Counted from the first letter of the stretch, positions 17,594-26,561 are shown. The stretch is 64,000 bases of DNA from CAITWD01 sp963727285 (GCA_963727285.1 CAVSFF010000001.1:1-64000); one strand, 5' to 3'. Numbers and translations are program-made. The notes: generated from the letters alone by a model not told the origin.

Positions 17594-18166
17594 GTGAGTG
17601 AGCCCGATCGCGAATCGGCCGACCGCCCCCCCGCCGACGGGCCGAAAGCCCGTGAGCCTGGCACCGGGACCCCGACCCAACTCAGCGCCAGCGCCCTCGA
17701 TGAGGCTACGCGCGCGTTCGGCAGCGCTGCCGAACGCGTCCGCACGCAGGTGGACACCCGCACCACGGAGGCGGCCGACCGCCTGGAGCGGATTGCCAAT
17801 GACCTCCGGGTCGTTGCCGGTGGGCTCGCCGGGCAGGGTGAGGAGCAGCCGGCACGACTCGCGTCCGAAGCCGCCCGGCAGTCCGACCGGCTCGGAACCT
17901 ACCTGCGAGAATCGGACGCGGAGCGCCTGTTGGCCGACTCCGAGGAACTCATCCGTCGCCAGCCCGCCGCCGCAGCCGCCGGGGCCGCGCTTGCCGGCTT
18001 TGTCGCGGCGCGCTTCCTGAAGGCGTCCGCGCACCGGCGCCAGCGGCTGCGAGTGAGCCCGGGCGGCGTTGCGTCTGAAGAGGTCATGACCCCGCCCGGC
18101 GGTGACCCGCTGCCCACCGCCACAGCCACAGATCCGGGCGCTCCAACGGTGCAACGCCGGCAATGA
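17594..18166 (+). CDS. Unknown protein with amphipathic helices and one membrane segment, first gene of a membrane operon
   Basis: 190 residues from GTG 17594, which has an AGG ribosome-binding site. After a Pro/Ala-rich start comes a long heptad-like region (ALDEATRAFGSAAERVRTQVDTRTTEAADRLERIANDLRVVAGGL) that looks like an amphipathic coiled coil. Then a short hydrophobic helix follows RRQPAAAAAGAALAGFVAARFLKAS with a positively charged end. The tail is Pro/Thr-rich. ATGA overlap with the next gene shows coupling. The likely role is a membrane-tethered or envelope helper of the two following proteins; no reaction can be named. Confidence 0.65.
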   Translation: MSEPDRESADRPPADGPKAREPGTGTPTQLSASALDEATRAFGSAAERVRTQVDTRTTEAADRLERIANDLRVVAGGLAGQGEEQPARLASEAARQSDRLGTYLRESDAERLLADSEELIRRQPAAAAAGAALAGFVAARFLKASAHRRQRLRVSPGGVASEEVMTPPGGDPLPTATATDPGAPTVQRRQ

Positions 18167-18579
18167 GCAACTCCGAAGCCTCCGATCGACAGCCCTCACT
18201 AGCTGAATTGCTGCAGCGCTTCAGGGGCGAGTCCCGGCTGCTCGCTCGCCAGGAGTGGATGCTCGCCAAGGCCGAGATGGCCGAGAAGGGGAAACACGCC
18301 GGGATCGGAGCCGGGATGTTTATCGGCGCCCTGATCGCCGCAGTGGCCGCATTCGGGTCGTTGACCGCGTGCCTTATTGCGGGGATCGCACTGGCCCTGC
18401 CGGTGTGGGCTGCTGCGCTGATCGTGACGCTCATGTGGATCGGCGTCGGCGGCGTGCTGGTGATTCTCGGGCGCAAGCAAATCATGCAAGCGACTCCGCC
18501 GCTGCCGGAACTTGCCGTCCAGACCATTAAGGAGGACGTCGAATGGGCCAAGACCCAGCTGCCATTCAGCAGGAGATAG
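18163..18579 (+). CDS. Actinobacterial holin-X family membrane protein
   Basis: 138 residues. The N-terminal amphipathic part LAELLQRFRGESRLLARQEWMLAKAEMAEKGKHAGIGAGMF leads into two membrane helices (FIGALIAAVAAFGSLTACLIAGIALAL and WAAALIVTLMWIGVGGVLVILG), then a short charged tail. This is the layout of the putative actinobacterial holin-X family, once linked to phage holins but common in chromosomes. It overlaps the upstream gene by 4 bp and the downstream DUF3618 gene by 37 bp, so the three are one operon. Lysis activity is not implied. Confidence 0.82.
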   Translation: MSNSEASDRQPSLAELLQRFRGESRLLARQEWMLAKAEMAEKGKHAGIGAGMFIGALIAAVAAFGSLTACLIAGIALALPVWAAALIVTLMWIGVGGVLVILGRKQIMQATPPLPELAVQTIKEDVEWAKTQLPFSRR

Positions 18580-18947
18580 CCGCGACCCGTGAGCGTCTTG
18601 GCGAGACCGCAAGCGCGTTGGCAGACAAGGCAAACGTGCCGGCCAGGGCCGTAGAGACCGTCCGCGATCACACCGCCGGACGCTCGGCGAGCGACCTGCT
18701 GTCACCCGAAGAGGTGAGGCGTGCTGCCCGCGGTGCCGCACGCGTCGCCGACGAGAATCCGCTCGGGCTCATATTCGGGGCGCTTGCGATCGGCTTTGCC
18801 GTAGGAATGCTGCTGCCGGCCACCCAACTCGAGGACGAGCAGATTGGCCCCCTGTCGGACCGCATTCAGGACGATGTGCGCGAGCTGGGCGACGAGGCGA
18901 TCGAGCGAGTCAGAGGCGTTGGGCAGCAGATGCTGGATGAGAATTGA
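18543..18947 (+). CDS. DUF3618 family protein
   Basis: 134 residues. The start MGQDPAAIQQEIAATRERLGETASALADKANVPARA is the DUF3618 signature, a short helix with IxxTRxxLGxTxxAL. A single membrane helix follows (NPLGLIFGALAIGFAVGMLLP) and a charged amphipathic tail DRIQDDVRELGDEAIERVRG. Function unknown; the family typically accompanies holin-X proteins, as here. It overlaps the holin-X gene by 37 bp and is the last gene of the operon. Confidence 0.82.
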   Translation: MGQDPAAIQQEIAATRERLGETASALADKANVPARAVETVRDHTAGRSASDLLSPEEVRRAARGAARVADENPLGLIFGALAIGFAVGMLLPATQLEDEQIGPLSDRIQDDVRELGDEAIERVRGVGQQMLDEN

Positions 18948-19251
18948 GGGGCTGCCTAGGACATGGACCGCTCCCGATACGGTCGTCCGGTATGCCCTGA
19001 CCGCCCGCCGGCGCGAGATCCGCCCGAACCTGCGCGGCTGGGGCCGGCGGCGGACGCCATCTGGCGAGGGTTGCGGCCTCTGCGGCGGCGAACCCCTCGT
19101 CGCTGAGAATCCCGCGACTCAGCCGGTCGGATCGCTCAGGCATCCGAGGCACGGCCGCCTGGATTGAGGCGTCCAGATCATGGAATCCCTCGATGCAACA
19201 AACGAGAGTGACCGTTTCCAAAAATGGTCGGGCGACCGGTGCCGCCGGCCG
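18948..19251. other. Intergenic, no gene seen
   Basis: About 300 bp between the DUF3618 operon and a convergent unknown gene. Nothing recognisable. Confidence 0.45.
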
Positions 19252-19551
19252 CTAGACCCAGACTGGAACTACCTCGTTGAGGTGAACGACCCAGTCCATC
19301 GGCGGGTCTCCCCTGAGTAGGACGCGGCCAATGATCACCGACTCGCCACGCGTCTCACACGCCCGAACCACGTCGTCGTTCGGCATTTCGGACTTATGAG
19401 TCGCGACAGCATCCCTCACGTACCGAGGGAGGCGGATGGTGCACTCGACCTGCTGCCCGGCGGCGTCGCGCAGGATCCAGACGTAGGCGCGCTCACCGAC
19501 CGACTCAACGATCCGGGGTTGTGGCGGGTCCATGAAGCCGATCGGTCTCAT
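19252..19551 (-). CDS. Unknown small soluble protein
   Basis: 99 residues from ATG 19551 (MRPIGFMDPPQPRIVESVGERAYVWILRD). It contains ECTIRLPRYVRDAVATHKSEMPNDDVVRACETRG and ends ILRGDPPMDWVVHLNEVVPVWV-like, a beta-rich pattern. No signal peptide or membrane segment. An upstream ATG at 19623 would add 24 low-complexity residues and is less likely. Not recognised. Confidence 0.5.
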   Translation of the reverse strand: MRPIGFMDPPQPRIVESVGERAYVWILRDAAGQQVECTIRLPRYVRDAVATHKSEMPNDDVVRACETRGESVIIGRVLLRGDPPMDWVVHLNEVVPVWV

Positions 19552-19850
19552 CGGGCGCCATCCTCCACCGCCGCAATCCGGCTGTCTATGCCCGTGCTCG
19601 GTACCGGCCGGCCACCCGCTCACAGGTTGGCGGACGCGGTGCGCCGATCAGAGAAGTCTCAGGGCACCGAGATGTATGGATCTAGGCCAACTGGAGGGAA
19701 AGTGTCAAGAATCAACTCGGCCGATCGCTTGGGAAGCGGCGTCCGCCGCCCGTCGCGGCAATGGCCGTGATTCGCGCAAGGAGTCGGACCTGCCCCGCAG
19801 GAAGACCCGACCGATGAGGCAGGGTGGATTTATCAACCGCCCCACATTGC

Positions 19851-21473
19851 TCATGTCGGATCGGGCTCTGGCTTCCGTTGACGCGTTGGTCGCTCGTGCG
19901 GCAGTTCCCGCGTAAAGCCGAGTGAGATGAGCGCGAGGAGCGCAGCGGCCAGAAGCCCGGCCTTGAGTGATCGGAGTTGTGCTGCCTCGTAGTCTTCGAC
20001 GAGTGCGGCGGTCGTCGGCTGGTCGAGCCCAGCCTTCTTCGCTGCGGCTTCGATCTCCCCGGAAGCGACAAAGTTGGTGTTGGAACCGGCCGCAACACCC
20101 ACCTGGGCGGAGATCTCAGAACTGATGCGAGGGTCCTGCTGGACGTTGGAAATGAACGTGCTGGTCAATCCGATCAGCACGATCGCCCCGATCAGCGCCA
20201 CCCCGAGCGACGAACCAAGCTGCTGTCCCGTGTATTGCAGCCCACCGGCCTCGCTGCGGCCAGACTCCTCGACCGAGGACTGCACCACATTGCCCAGCTG
20301 GGAGATCATCAACCCCATCCCGACGCCGAGGACGGCCATGCCAATTGCGAATCCGGCATTCGAGAGCGTGGGCTTGATCGTCGAGAGCAGGACGAGCGCG
20401 CCCACGAGCGTCACGACAAGTCCGGTCTGGACGATCGCTCGCACGGTGAAGCGGTTTGAGAGGCGCGCCCCGACCGCCGCGGTCGCGAACATGGTGATCG
20501 AAATCGGAAGCATCTTGATGCCCGTATCGAGCGCACTCAGCCCGAGGACCAGCTGAAGGTAGAGCGGGACCACGAAGAAGATTCCCATCAATATGAGGTT
20601 CTGGCTGAACATCCCGATCAGCCCCGACCGCACCTGTGGGATGCGGGCAAGTGAGAGATGGACGAGCGGGTCTCGGCCCGTTGCTTCGCGGTGGCGCTGC
20701 CACGTGACGAATCCCCACAGCAGGACGCCACCTGCAGCGATGACAAAGAGAGTCAGCGAGAAGCCGAAGATGGTGATCGGCGAGTTCTTGGGCTTGACCC
20801 ATCCCCAGGTGCTCGACTCAAGGACTCCGTAGACCAAGATCCCGAGCCCCGCCGCCGACAGCACCGATCCGACGTAGTCGAGTTTTGGCTTGGGGGTCGG
20901 AGCCGGCGCGTCCTTCACCTTTCGGGTCATGAACAGGATGAAGGCGGCGATCACCACCTCGCCAATGAAGACGATCCGCCAGGTATAGACGGTCGTCGCC
21001 CACCCCCCCACGATGGGACCGACGGCGATTCCCGCTCCGGCGACACCGCCGATGACTGCGTATGCCGCCTTGCGGCTGGGTCCTTCGAAGTTGCCGGCAA
21101 TCAGCGCGGCGAGGGCGGGAAACACGAGCCCGGCCCCGATCCCCTCGAGCACCGACCAGCCGAGGGCGAGCTGGAACACGGTTTGGGAGGCGGCAGTCAA
21201 TGCCGAACCGCATGCGTAAATGATCAGCCCGATGACGAACGCTTTGCGACGGCCGATGATGTCGCCGATCTTGGCCCCGGTCATGATGAGCATGGCCATG
21301 ACCAGGCAGTAGAGGGTGATGACCGCCTGGATCGTGGTGACCGTGGTGTCGAAGTCGTGGACCAATGCGCTGATCGAGACGTTCATCACCGACTGATCCA
21401 GCACCATGAGGAACTGCGCGGTGGCCAACGCGACGAGTGCGAGCGAGCCCTTCGTTGTCGCGGAAGTAGTCAC
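19851..21473 (-). CDS. DHA2-type MFS multidrug efflux transporter (EmrB/QacA subfamily)
   Basis: About 540 residues with 14 hydrophobic segments, typical of proton-driven drug pumps of the DHA2 family. Visible motifs are the N-terminal FLMVLDQSVMNVSISAL (motif D1-like), GAKIGDIIGRRKAFVIGL (motif A), VIGGVAGAGIAVGPIVGGWATTVYTWRIVF (motif C region) and a C-terminal half with YTGQQLGSSLGVALIGAIV. The start is GTG 21473, which has a perfect AGGAGG eight bases upstream; the longer in-frame extension to 21731 has no protein character. It is divergent from the second DUF2252 gene. The substrate is unknown. Confidence 0.9.
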   Translation of the reverse strand: MTTSATTKGSLALVALATAQFLMVLDQSVMNVSISALVHDFDTTVTTIQAVITLYCLVMAMLIMTGAKIGDIIGRRKAFVIGLIIYACGSALTAASQTVFQLALGWSVLEGIGAGLVFPALAALIAGNFEGPSRKAAYAVIGGVAGAGIAVGPIVGGWATTVYTWRIVFIGEVVIAAFILFMTRKVKDAPAPTPKPKLDYVGSVLSAAGLGILVYGVLESSTWGWVKPKNSPITIFGFSLTLFVIAAGGVLLWGFVTWQRHREATGRDPLVHLSLARIPQVRSGLIGMFSQNLILMGIFFVVPLYLQLVLGLSALDTGIKMLPISITMFATAAVGARLSNRFTVRAIVQTGLVVTLVGALVLLSTIKPTLSNAGFAIGMAVLGVGMGLMISQLGNVVQSSVEESGRSEAGGLQYTGQQLGSSLGVALIGAIVLIGLTSTFISNVQQDPRISSEISAQVGVAAGSNTNFVASGEIEAAAKKAGLDQPTTAALVEDYEAAQLRSLKAGLLAAALLALISLGFTRELPHERPTRQRKPEPDPT

Positions 21474-21985
21474 GATCCTCCTCGGTGCTGGGTATTCGCG
21501 ATGCGAACGGGACGTTGACGGCGGCCCGCGGGTCTCGCTCCATATGAGTCCGTCGGTCGACTGTCCCATCATGCCGAACAAAGACCCAGACTCCGTGATC
21601 GGTTCCCGACAAAGTTTGGCGACGGCGTCGTCGTCGGACGCGGATCCGACCAGGCCAGTGTCCATGTGGGATCGACCTTCCGCCATCGTCTGCTGACGGC
21701 TCTCGGAGATCGCTCCCACGGCCGACAGCACCGTCGTGCCTGCGCGGCCGTTGTCTCACGACCGGTTGAGTCGTACTCCATCTGCCTCGATCATCGTGGA
21801 CCCGAGCCCAAACCGCACTCACGGGGCGCGGCGTGGCGTCGCCCGCGAGCCTCCGGCGATCCCAACCAGGCCCCGACAGTCCGGTCGATGCGTGACGGGA
21901 TCACCCTCATGCGGTATGCATCTACTAGACGCCAACCGACCTCGCCGATGATTCACAACGCGAATGCGTCAAGACGGAGGCAGAC
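21474..21985. other. Divergent intergenic region
   Basis: About 510 bp between the MFS gene and DUF2252, which point away from each other. Probably holds both promoters. No regulator gene and no clear operator are visible. Confidence 0.45.
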
Positions 21986-23431
21986 ATGAGCACCTCAACG
22001 GGTGGCGCAGGTAGCCGGGACACCTCGCCGCCGCGTGAGATCGCGCACTTAAGTGTCGCCGAGCGCCGCGCTCGGGGGCGGGCTGCCCGCAATGAGGTGC
22101 CCCGCACTCGGCAGGCTGAGGTCGCGCCGGGAACAGAGCGCCCAGATCCGATCGCGCTCCTTGAGGGCCAGGCCACGAGCCGGGTCCCGGAATTGGTGCC
22201 GATCCGCTACGGACGGATGCTCGCGTCGCCGTTTGCGTTCTACCGCGGTGCGGCCCTGGTCATGGCGAGCGACCTCGCGATGACGCCGGCATCGGGCCTT
22301 CGCGTGCAGTTGTGTGGGGATGCGCATCTGTCGAACTTCGGGATCTTCGGCACCCCAGAACGTCGGATGTTGTTCGACATCAACGATTTTGACGAGACCC
22401 TTCCCGGACCCTTCGAGTGGGACGTCAAGCGGCTTGCCGCAAGCCTCGAGGTGGCGGCGCGCGAGAACGGATACGCCCCCGCCGACCGGGAGTCGATCGT
22501 TCTGGCGAGCGCGCGCAGCTACAGGACCGCTATGACCCAGTTCGCGACGCAGACGGAGCTCGAGGTCTTCTACGCCAGCTTGGATATCGATTCGGCGATC
22601 GCCGAATTCCAGGCGACGGTCTCCTCCAAGATGCTCAAGCGCGCCCAGGCGACCGTCGCCAAGGCTCGCACGCGCGACAGCATGCAGGCATTCAGCAAGC
22701 TCACGCGCATCGTCGATGGAGAGCCTCACATCGTCAGCGACCCGCCACTCATCGTTCCGGTGTCCGAGCTGTATTCGCCCGCGATCGCAGCGGAGTTGAC
22801 AGAGTGGGTGCGGGAATACCTGCGCAAATATCGAAGCACCCTCGACACGGATCGACGCCGCCTGCTTGAGCGATATCGGTTCGTAGACCTCGCGCGCAAG
22901 GTCGTGGGCGTCGGTAGCGTCGGAACGCGTGCGTGGATTGCTCTGATGTTCGGCAGGGATACCGCCGACCCGCTCTTTTTGCAGATGAAAGAGGCCCAGC
23001 CGTCGGTGCTCGAGGCCTACTGCGGCCGCAGTCGGTATGCCAATCACGCCCATCGCGTTGTTGCCGGGCAACGACTCATGCAGGCCGCAAGCGACGTCTT
23101 TCTCGGTTGGGTGCACGTCACCGGTATCGACGGCGTCGGGCGCGATTTCTACCTGCGTCAGCTGCGTGACTGGAAGGGATCGGCTGAGATCGAGACCATG
23201 GTGCCCAAGGGGATGGAGATCTACGCCAACTGGTGCGGCTGGACCCTCGCCCGCGCGCACGCGCGCTCAGGGGACGCGGTCGCCGTTGCGGCCTATCTCG
23301 GCAAGGGGGACACGTTTGATCGGGCCATCGCGAAGTTTGCGGCGGCCTACGCCGATCAGAACGAGCGTGACTACCAAGCCCTCAAGACCGCGGCGGCCAA
23401 TGGTCGGATCACCGTCGAGGAGGGGGTGTAG
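21986..23431 (+). CDS. DUF2252 family protein, intact
   Basis: 481 residues in one frame with a GGAGG ribosome-binding site before the ATG. The family core is complete: RVPELVPIRYGRMLASPFAFYRG near residue 67, GDAHLSNFG at 111-119 and DINDFDE at 131-137, then KVVGVGSVGTRAWIALMFG, LFLQMKEAQPSVLEAY and WCGWTLARAHARSGDAV. The two acidic motifs recall the catalytic loop and metal-binding Asp of aminoglycoside and choline kinases, which is inference; the family has no assigned reaction. It is closest to the island copy at 14062-15500, nearly colinear apart from the ends. Confidence 0.93.
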   Translation: MSTSTGGAGSRDTSPPREIAHLSVAERRARGRAARNEVPRTRQAEVAPGTERPDPIALLEGQATSRVPELVPIRYGRMLASPFAFYRGAALVMASDLAMTPASGLRVQLCGDAHLSNFGIFGTPERRMLFDINDFDETLPGPFEWDVKRLAASLEVAARENGYAPADRESIVLASARSYRTAMTQFATQTELEVFYASLDIDSAIAEFQATVSSKMLKRAQATVAKARTRDSMQAFSKLTRIVDGEPHIVSDPPLIVPVSELYSPAIAAELTEWVREYLRKYRSTLDTDRRRLLERYRFVDLARKVVGVGSVGTRAWIALMFGRDTADPLFLQMKEAQPSVLEAYCGRSRYANHAHRVVAGQRLMQAASDVFLGWVHVTGIDGVGRDFYLRQLRDWKGSAEIETMVPKGMEIYANWCGWTLARAHARSGDAVAVAAYLGKGDTFDRAIAKFAAAYADQNERDYQALKTAAANGRITVEEGV

Positions 23432-23678
23432 GCCGCCCATACGACATCGGACTTCTGTGTCGGCCGTGACGCGGTCGGGGTGGCGGGGCGGGCGATTTAG
23501 CACGTGGCTCCGTTCACGTGCCGAGCAGATGCCTCTTTCCCAGTCGTGCTCACTCGCTGGCCGGGCCGATGCCGCGGTGCGCAACCGATCGACACGGCCC
23601 GCAGGTCGTGCACGGTACGCATGTAGCGTTGCCCGTACCAAATCTCACTCGTGACCCAGACCAAACGGAAGGACCACC

Positions 23679-24017
23679 GTGCCCGACCCTTCATCAGAGA
23701 ACCCCGTCTTCGAGACGATCGCCGCAATGACCGCCGAGTCGATTGAGCGATGCGGCCTTGATTACAACTCGCTGATCGCGGCTCGGATCGCCGCACTGGC
23801 GGCCGTCGATGCTCCGGCCGACTCATACCTGCTCCACGTCGCTCCCGCGATGGAGGCCGGAGTCACGCTCGAGCAGGTCCAAGACATCTTGGTCGCCGTC
23901 GCGCCGATTGTGGGAACGGCGCGGACCCTCTCCGCGGCTGTGAAGATCACCGAGGCGCTCGGAGTCGTCGTCATCGCGCTTGAGGCCGAGCTTGAGGCAC
24001 AAGAGGACGCCGAGTAG
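23679..24017 (+). CDS. AhpD/carboxymuconolactone decarboxylase-fold protein without CxxC
   Basis: 112 residues from GTG 23679, preceded by GAAGGACC. The all-helical sequence MTAESIERCGLDYNSLIAARIAALAAVDAPADSYLLHVAPAMEAGVTLEQVQDILVAVAPIVGTART is that of a small carboxymuconolactone-decarboxylase-like protein. The CxxC redox pair of AhpD peroxidases is missing, so thiol peroxidase activity is unlikely and the reaction is unknown. Confidence 0.7.
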   Translation: MPDPSSENPVFETIAAMTAESIERCGLDYNSLIAARIAALAAVDAPADSYLLHVAPAMEAGVTLEQVQDILVAVAPIVGTARTLSAAVKITEALGVVVIALEAELEAQEDAE

Positions 24018-24261
24018 CGGACCGATCGATGGCTCGTTCAACTAGGAGCGAGCGAGCCACGACGCCGTAGCCGCGAGACCCCAGGTCGGACGTGGTACGA
24101 AATCCCGGACACCGCTCTTCGTCCCGTTCAACGTCGGTGGCGACACCTACCATCGACTGTCCGTTGGGCCGTGCCCGCGCGCTTGCACCGGTGTCTACGC
24201 GGACGTTGAATGACCGATCGCCCTTCCCGTGGGCGATCGGACTGATGGACGGCACCCTTCG

Positions 24262-24816
24262 GTGACGGCCCATCGACTTGCCGACCTCAGCAAGCGGGCT
24301 CGCCGCCGCGCGGCAGGCAGGGCCGTCGCCGAGGTCGTTGTGGCGTGGGTAGTGCTGCTCGGCGTGTTTTACGTGGCACCCGTGGGGGTGAGCTCCGGGG
24401 CGGGTGACCTCGCGCGACTGGTTGTCGCCGTCGTCGTGCTCGCAGCCGTTGTGGCGTGGCATGCGTCCCGCATCATGCGGGCCGATTTTCCCGAGCTGCG
24501 CGCTGCGGTCGCCCTCGGGGTCGTCATCCCCGTCTTCTTCGTTTTGTTCGCGACGATCTACCTGTCGATGTCCCATGCGTCTGGTGCGACATTCACCCAG
24601 GGGCTCGACCATACGCGCGCGCTCTATTTCACCATCACGGTGTTCTCGACGGTCGGCTTCGGCGACATTTCCCCGGCGACCGACCCCGCGCGTCTGGTCG
24701 TGTCTGCGCAGATGATCTTGGACCTGATCCTGATCGGCGGGGTCGTCCGCATTCTTATTGGCGCGGCCAAGCGAGGCGTCGCGCGGGCGGGCGCACCCGA
24801 ATCCGACGACACCTAA
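24262..24816 (+). CDS. Small two-pore-helix potassium channel protein
   Basis: 184 residues from GTG 24262. There are four hydrophobic stretches (AVAEVVVAWVVLLGVFYVA, LARLVVAVVVLAAVVAWHA, AAVALGVVIPVFFVLFATIYLSM and RLVVSAQMILDLILIGGVVRILIGAA). The K+ selectivity filter TVGFGD lies at 130-135 inside YFTITVFSTVGFGDISPATDPARLVV. No cytoplasmic RCK domain, so it is a bare ion-channel-2 type protein; oligomers would form the pore. ATG 24229 is a possible earlier start. Confidence 0.82.
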   Translation: MTAHRLADLSKRARRRAAGRAVAEVVVAWVVLLGVFYVAPVGVSSGAGDLARLVVAVVVLAAVVAWHASRIMRADFPELRAAVALGVVIPVFFVLFATIYLSMSHASGATFTQGLDHTRALYFTITVFSTVGFGDISPATDPARLVVSAQMILDLILIGGVVRILIGAAKRGVARAGAPESDDT

Positions 24817-24842
24817 CCCGCTCGCGCCGTGACGGTGACTCG

Positions 24843-25052
24843 TTACACGTGCACCTCGGCGGGGCGGAGGCCGACATAGATCAGCACTCCGACCAGCGGC
24901 AACACGAAGACCAAGACGAGCCAGCCCGCCTTCGCCCATCCCGAAATATCATGACGGCCGAAGACATCGACGACGACCGCGACGAACAGCACCAAGAACA
25001 TCACAAACACGAAGGCGACAGCCACCGTCCACAGGAAGTGCAAGAAACTCAT
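24843..25052 (-). CDS. PLDc_N-type small membrane protein
   Basis: About 69 residues from ATG 25052 (ATG 25061 adds three). Two membrane helices FLHFLWTVAVAFVFVMFLVLFVAVVVDVF and WLVLVFVLPLVGVLIYVGLRP flank DISGWAKAGW, the pattern of the N-terminal domain of cardiolipin synthase-type proteins (PLDc_N), which also occurs alone as here. Function unknown. It is convergent with the potassium channel gene, with only 26 bp between the stops. Confidence 0.72.
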   Translation of the reverse strand: MSFLHFLWTVAVAFVFVMFLVLFVAVVVDVFGRHDISGWAKAGWLVLVFVLPLVGVLIYVGLRPAEVHV

Positions 25053-25562
25053 ATCGACCATCCCATTGTGGGTGCACGATTCGCGGCGCTCAGGCGTCCG
25101 CGAAGAGCAACGGGCCCTGCAGCGACCCTACCCCCGATCGTGAGGAAAGCGGCGCGAGCCAGCGGTGTTCGGCGCCCAGCTCCTCGAGCGCCGCCTCAAC
25201 GCGGGCCGGCTCGGTGCTTCGCACCGCGACCGTTGTACTTGCCAGAGCGCGCCATCGCGATCGTTGAGGAATCAGGTCGCCCGTGTGATATGGCCATGTC
25301 TCGATGGCCCGCTGCGGGTCGTCTCGGGCACGGAGCACCGAAGACGGCATGAGGCGAGCATTCCCGGAAGGTCCTGATAGAAGATCACGTCGAAATTGGG
25401 CGATTCTGGCCTTGACTCGAAGTGATGAATGGGCCGCGTAGGACTCCAATCTACCCCGGAACACCGGAGTTATCGTGGCGTCTGTCGCTCGCCTGCGGAC
25501 GGACGTTCCCCGACCGCAGGGCTGGCGTCGATGGACAACCCGCGGTTGTCTCGAGGATGACG
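25053..25562. other. Gene-poor stretch; one doubtful ORF
   Basis: About 500 bp. The only long ORF, minus strand 25090-25464, has a plausible end (TVAVRSTEPARVEAALEELGAEHRWLAPLS) but an Arg-rich, unconvincing N-terminus. It may be the remains of a gene; I do not call it. Confidence 0.4.
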
Positions 25563-26123
25563 CTACCCGTCCGCGCCGGAGGGCTCACCGAGAGCAGCGC
25601 GCACCCAGTCGTGCGTGCTCCCGGGTTCGAGGACAGCGAGGAACGCCGAGCGCGAGCCGTCCCAACTTGTAATCGCCTGATCGCTCGCGCGTGAAGCGAC
25701 GGTCGTTCGCGTTTCATCGTCGCAGCACACCATTGCGACGGCGGCATTCGGGCCTGCCTGAGACAGGATCGCGTGGACGGCCTGCTCGTCCGATCCGACG
25801 TGGGCGGAGTGCACGCGGACCGCGTGGCCGCCGCTCTTCGCCCCTTTCAACATCCCGCGTATGCCAATCAGTCCGAGCATCATCGACGAGAAGACACCGA
25901 AGACGGCGGCCTCGATGCCCTCTGCCGTCACGACTCGCGACTGGGTGAGCTTCAGCGAACCATCCGCGTTGCCACGAATCACAAACGCTGTCATGTGCCC
26001 CTTGCGAGCCTGCTTTCGGAATCCTCGACCGTGGGATGCGAGGAAATGCTCGGCGGCATGGCGGTTCTCAAATGTCGCAACGACTACCGATGACTGCGCG
26101 GCCGGATCGATTCTGCGCGACAT
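25563..26123 (-). CDS. Second DUF1269-type protein
   Basis: 186 residues from ATG 26123. The N-terminus SSVVVATFENRHAAEHFLASHGRGFRKQARKGHMTAFVIRGNADGSLKLTQSRVV has the two-strand opening seen in DUF1269/YflT-type stress proteins, followed by a hydrophobic helical hairpin AAVFGVFSSMMLGLIGIRGML. The second half repeats the small-domain pattern (SAHVGSDEQAVHAILSQAGPNAAVAMVCCDDETRTTVASRASDQAI). It differs much from the copy at 15605-16117. It is the last gene before the right end of the island. Confidence 0.62.
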   Translation of the reverse strand: MSRRIDPAAQSSVVVATFENRHAAEHFLASHGRGFRKQARKGHMTAFVIRGNADGSLKLTQSRVVTAEGIEAAVFGVFSSMMLGLIGIRGMLKGAKSGGHAVRVHSAHVGSDEQAVHAILSQAGPNAAVAMVCCDDETRTTVASRASDQAITSWDGSRSAFLAVLEPGSTHDWVRAALGEPSGADG

Positions 26124-26515
26124 GCGCCGATCATCCCACACCCGATGGTGCAGACGTGCCGCGGGCGCCCTCGAAGGAGCGGCACCGCCCGAGTCGATCT
26201 GCGGTCCTGGCGGACGGCGCCTGCGCACGGAGCTAGGGTTCCCCAGTCGGCGGTCCCGTCTGGGAAGGCGTGATGCCGGTTGGCGCCGGTCGCAGATGCC
26301 ACAGGCGTGGCTCTCTTAATCGTCAGTCGTCAACTCGGGCACGCGGCCGCAATTTACGACGACTTTCGATGCCCATATCGCTAGCGATCACGAACCCGAG
26401 GTGGTCGCCCGCGTCATTCGGATTGACGCGGACTCTGGGGGAGACTCTGTGGGACGGCGGCGCCTGGCCCGAGACCCCTCTCACGACGCAGCGACGGACC
26501 CATAGAGCCTGACGT
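26124..26515. other. Gene-poor right edge of the island
   Basis: About 390 bp up to the attR repeat. No supported gene and no integrase. Confidence 0.5.
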
Positions 26516-26561
26516 CTTGTAAGCGGCAGGTCAGGGGTTCGAGTCCCCTCTTCGGCTCTCA
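26516..26561 (+). repeat. attR-type repeat, copy of the tRNA-Thr 3' end
   Basis: 46 bp identical to 11052-11097. The bases before it do not make the 5' half of a tRNA, so this is a target-site duplication and not a second tRNA gene. Confidence 0.88.

Larger units (their letters stand above)
11052..26561. mobile_element. tRNA-Thr-inserted genomic island, 15.5 kb, no integrase visible
   Basis: Bounded by a 46-bp exact direct repeat of the tRNA-Thr 3' end (11052-11097 and 26516-26561), the classic trace of tyrosine-recombinase integration into a tRNA gene. Inside are unknown proteins, DUF2252 (twice), DUF1269-type (twice), DUF1622, holin-X and DUF3618 membrane proteins, an MFS pump, a small K+ channel, a CDF-like protein and an AhpD-like protein, with long gene-poor stretches and gene remnants. 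No integrase, transposase, conjugation or replication gene was found, so the element is decayed or non-autonomous. Its boundaries are seen directly; its mobility is inferred. Confidence 0.75.

Noticed and set aside
25090..25464. Possible 124-residue gene, minus strand
   Set aside because: Only the C-terminal third looks protein-like; the rest is Arg-rich and no start site is convincing. Left as a possible remnant in the gap entry.
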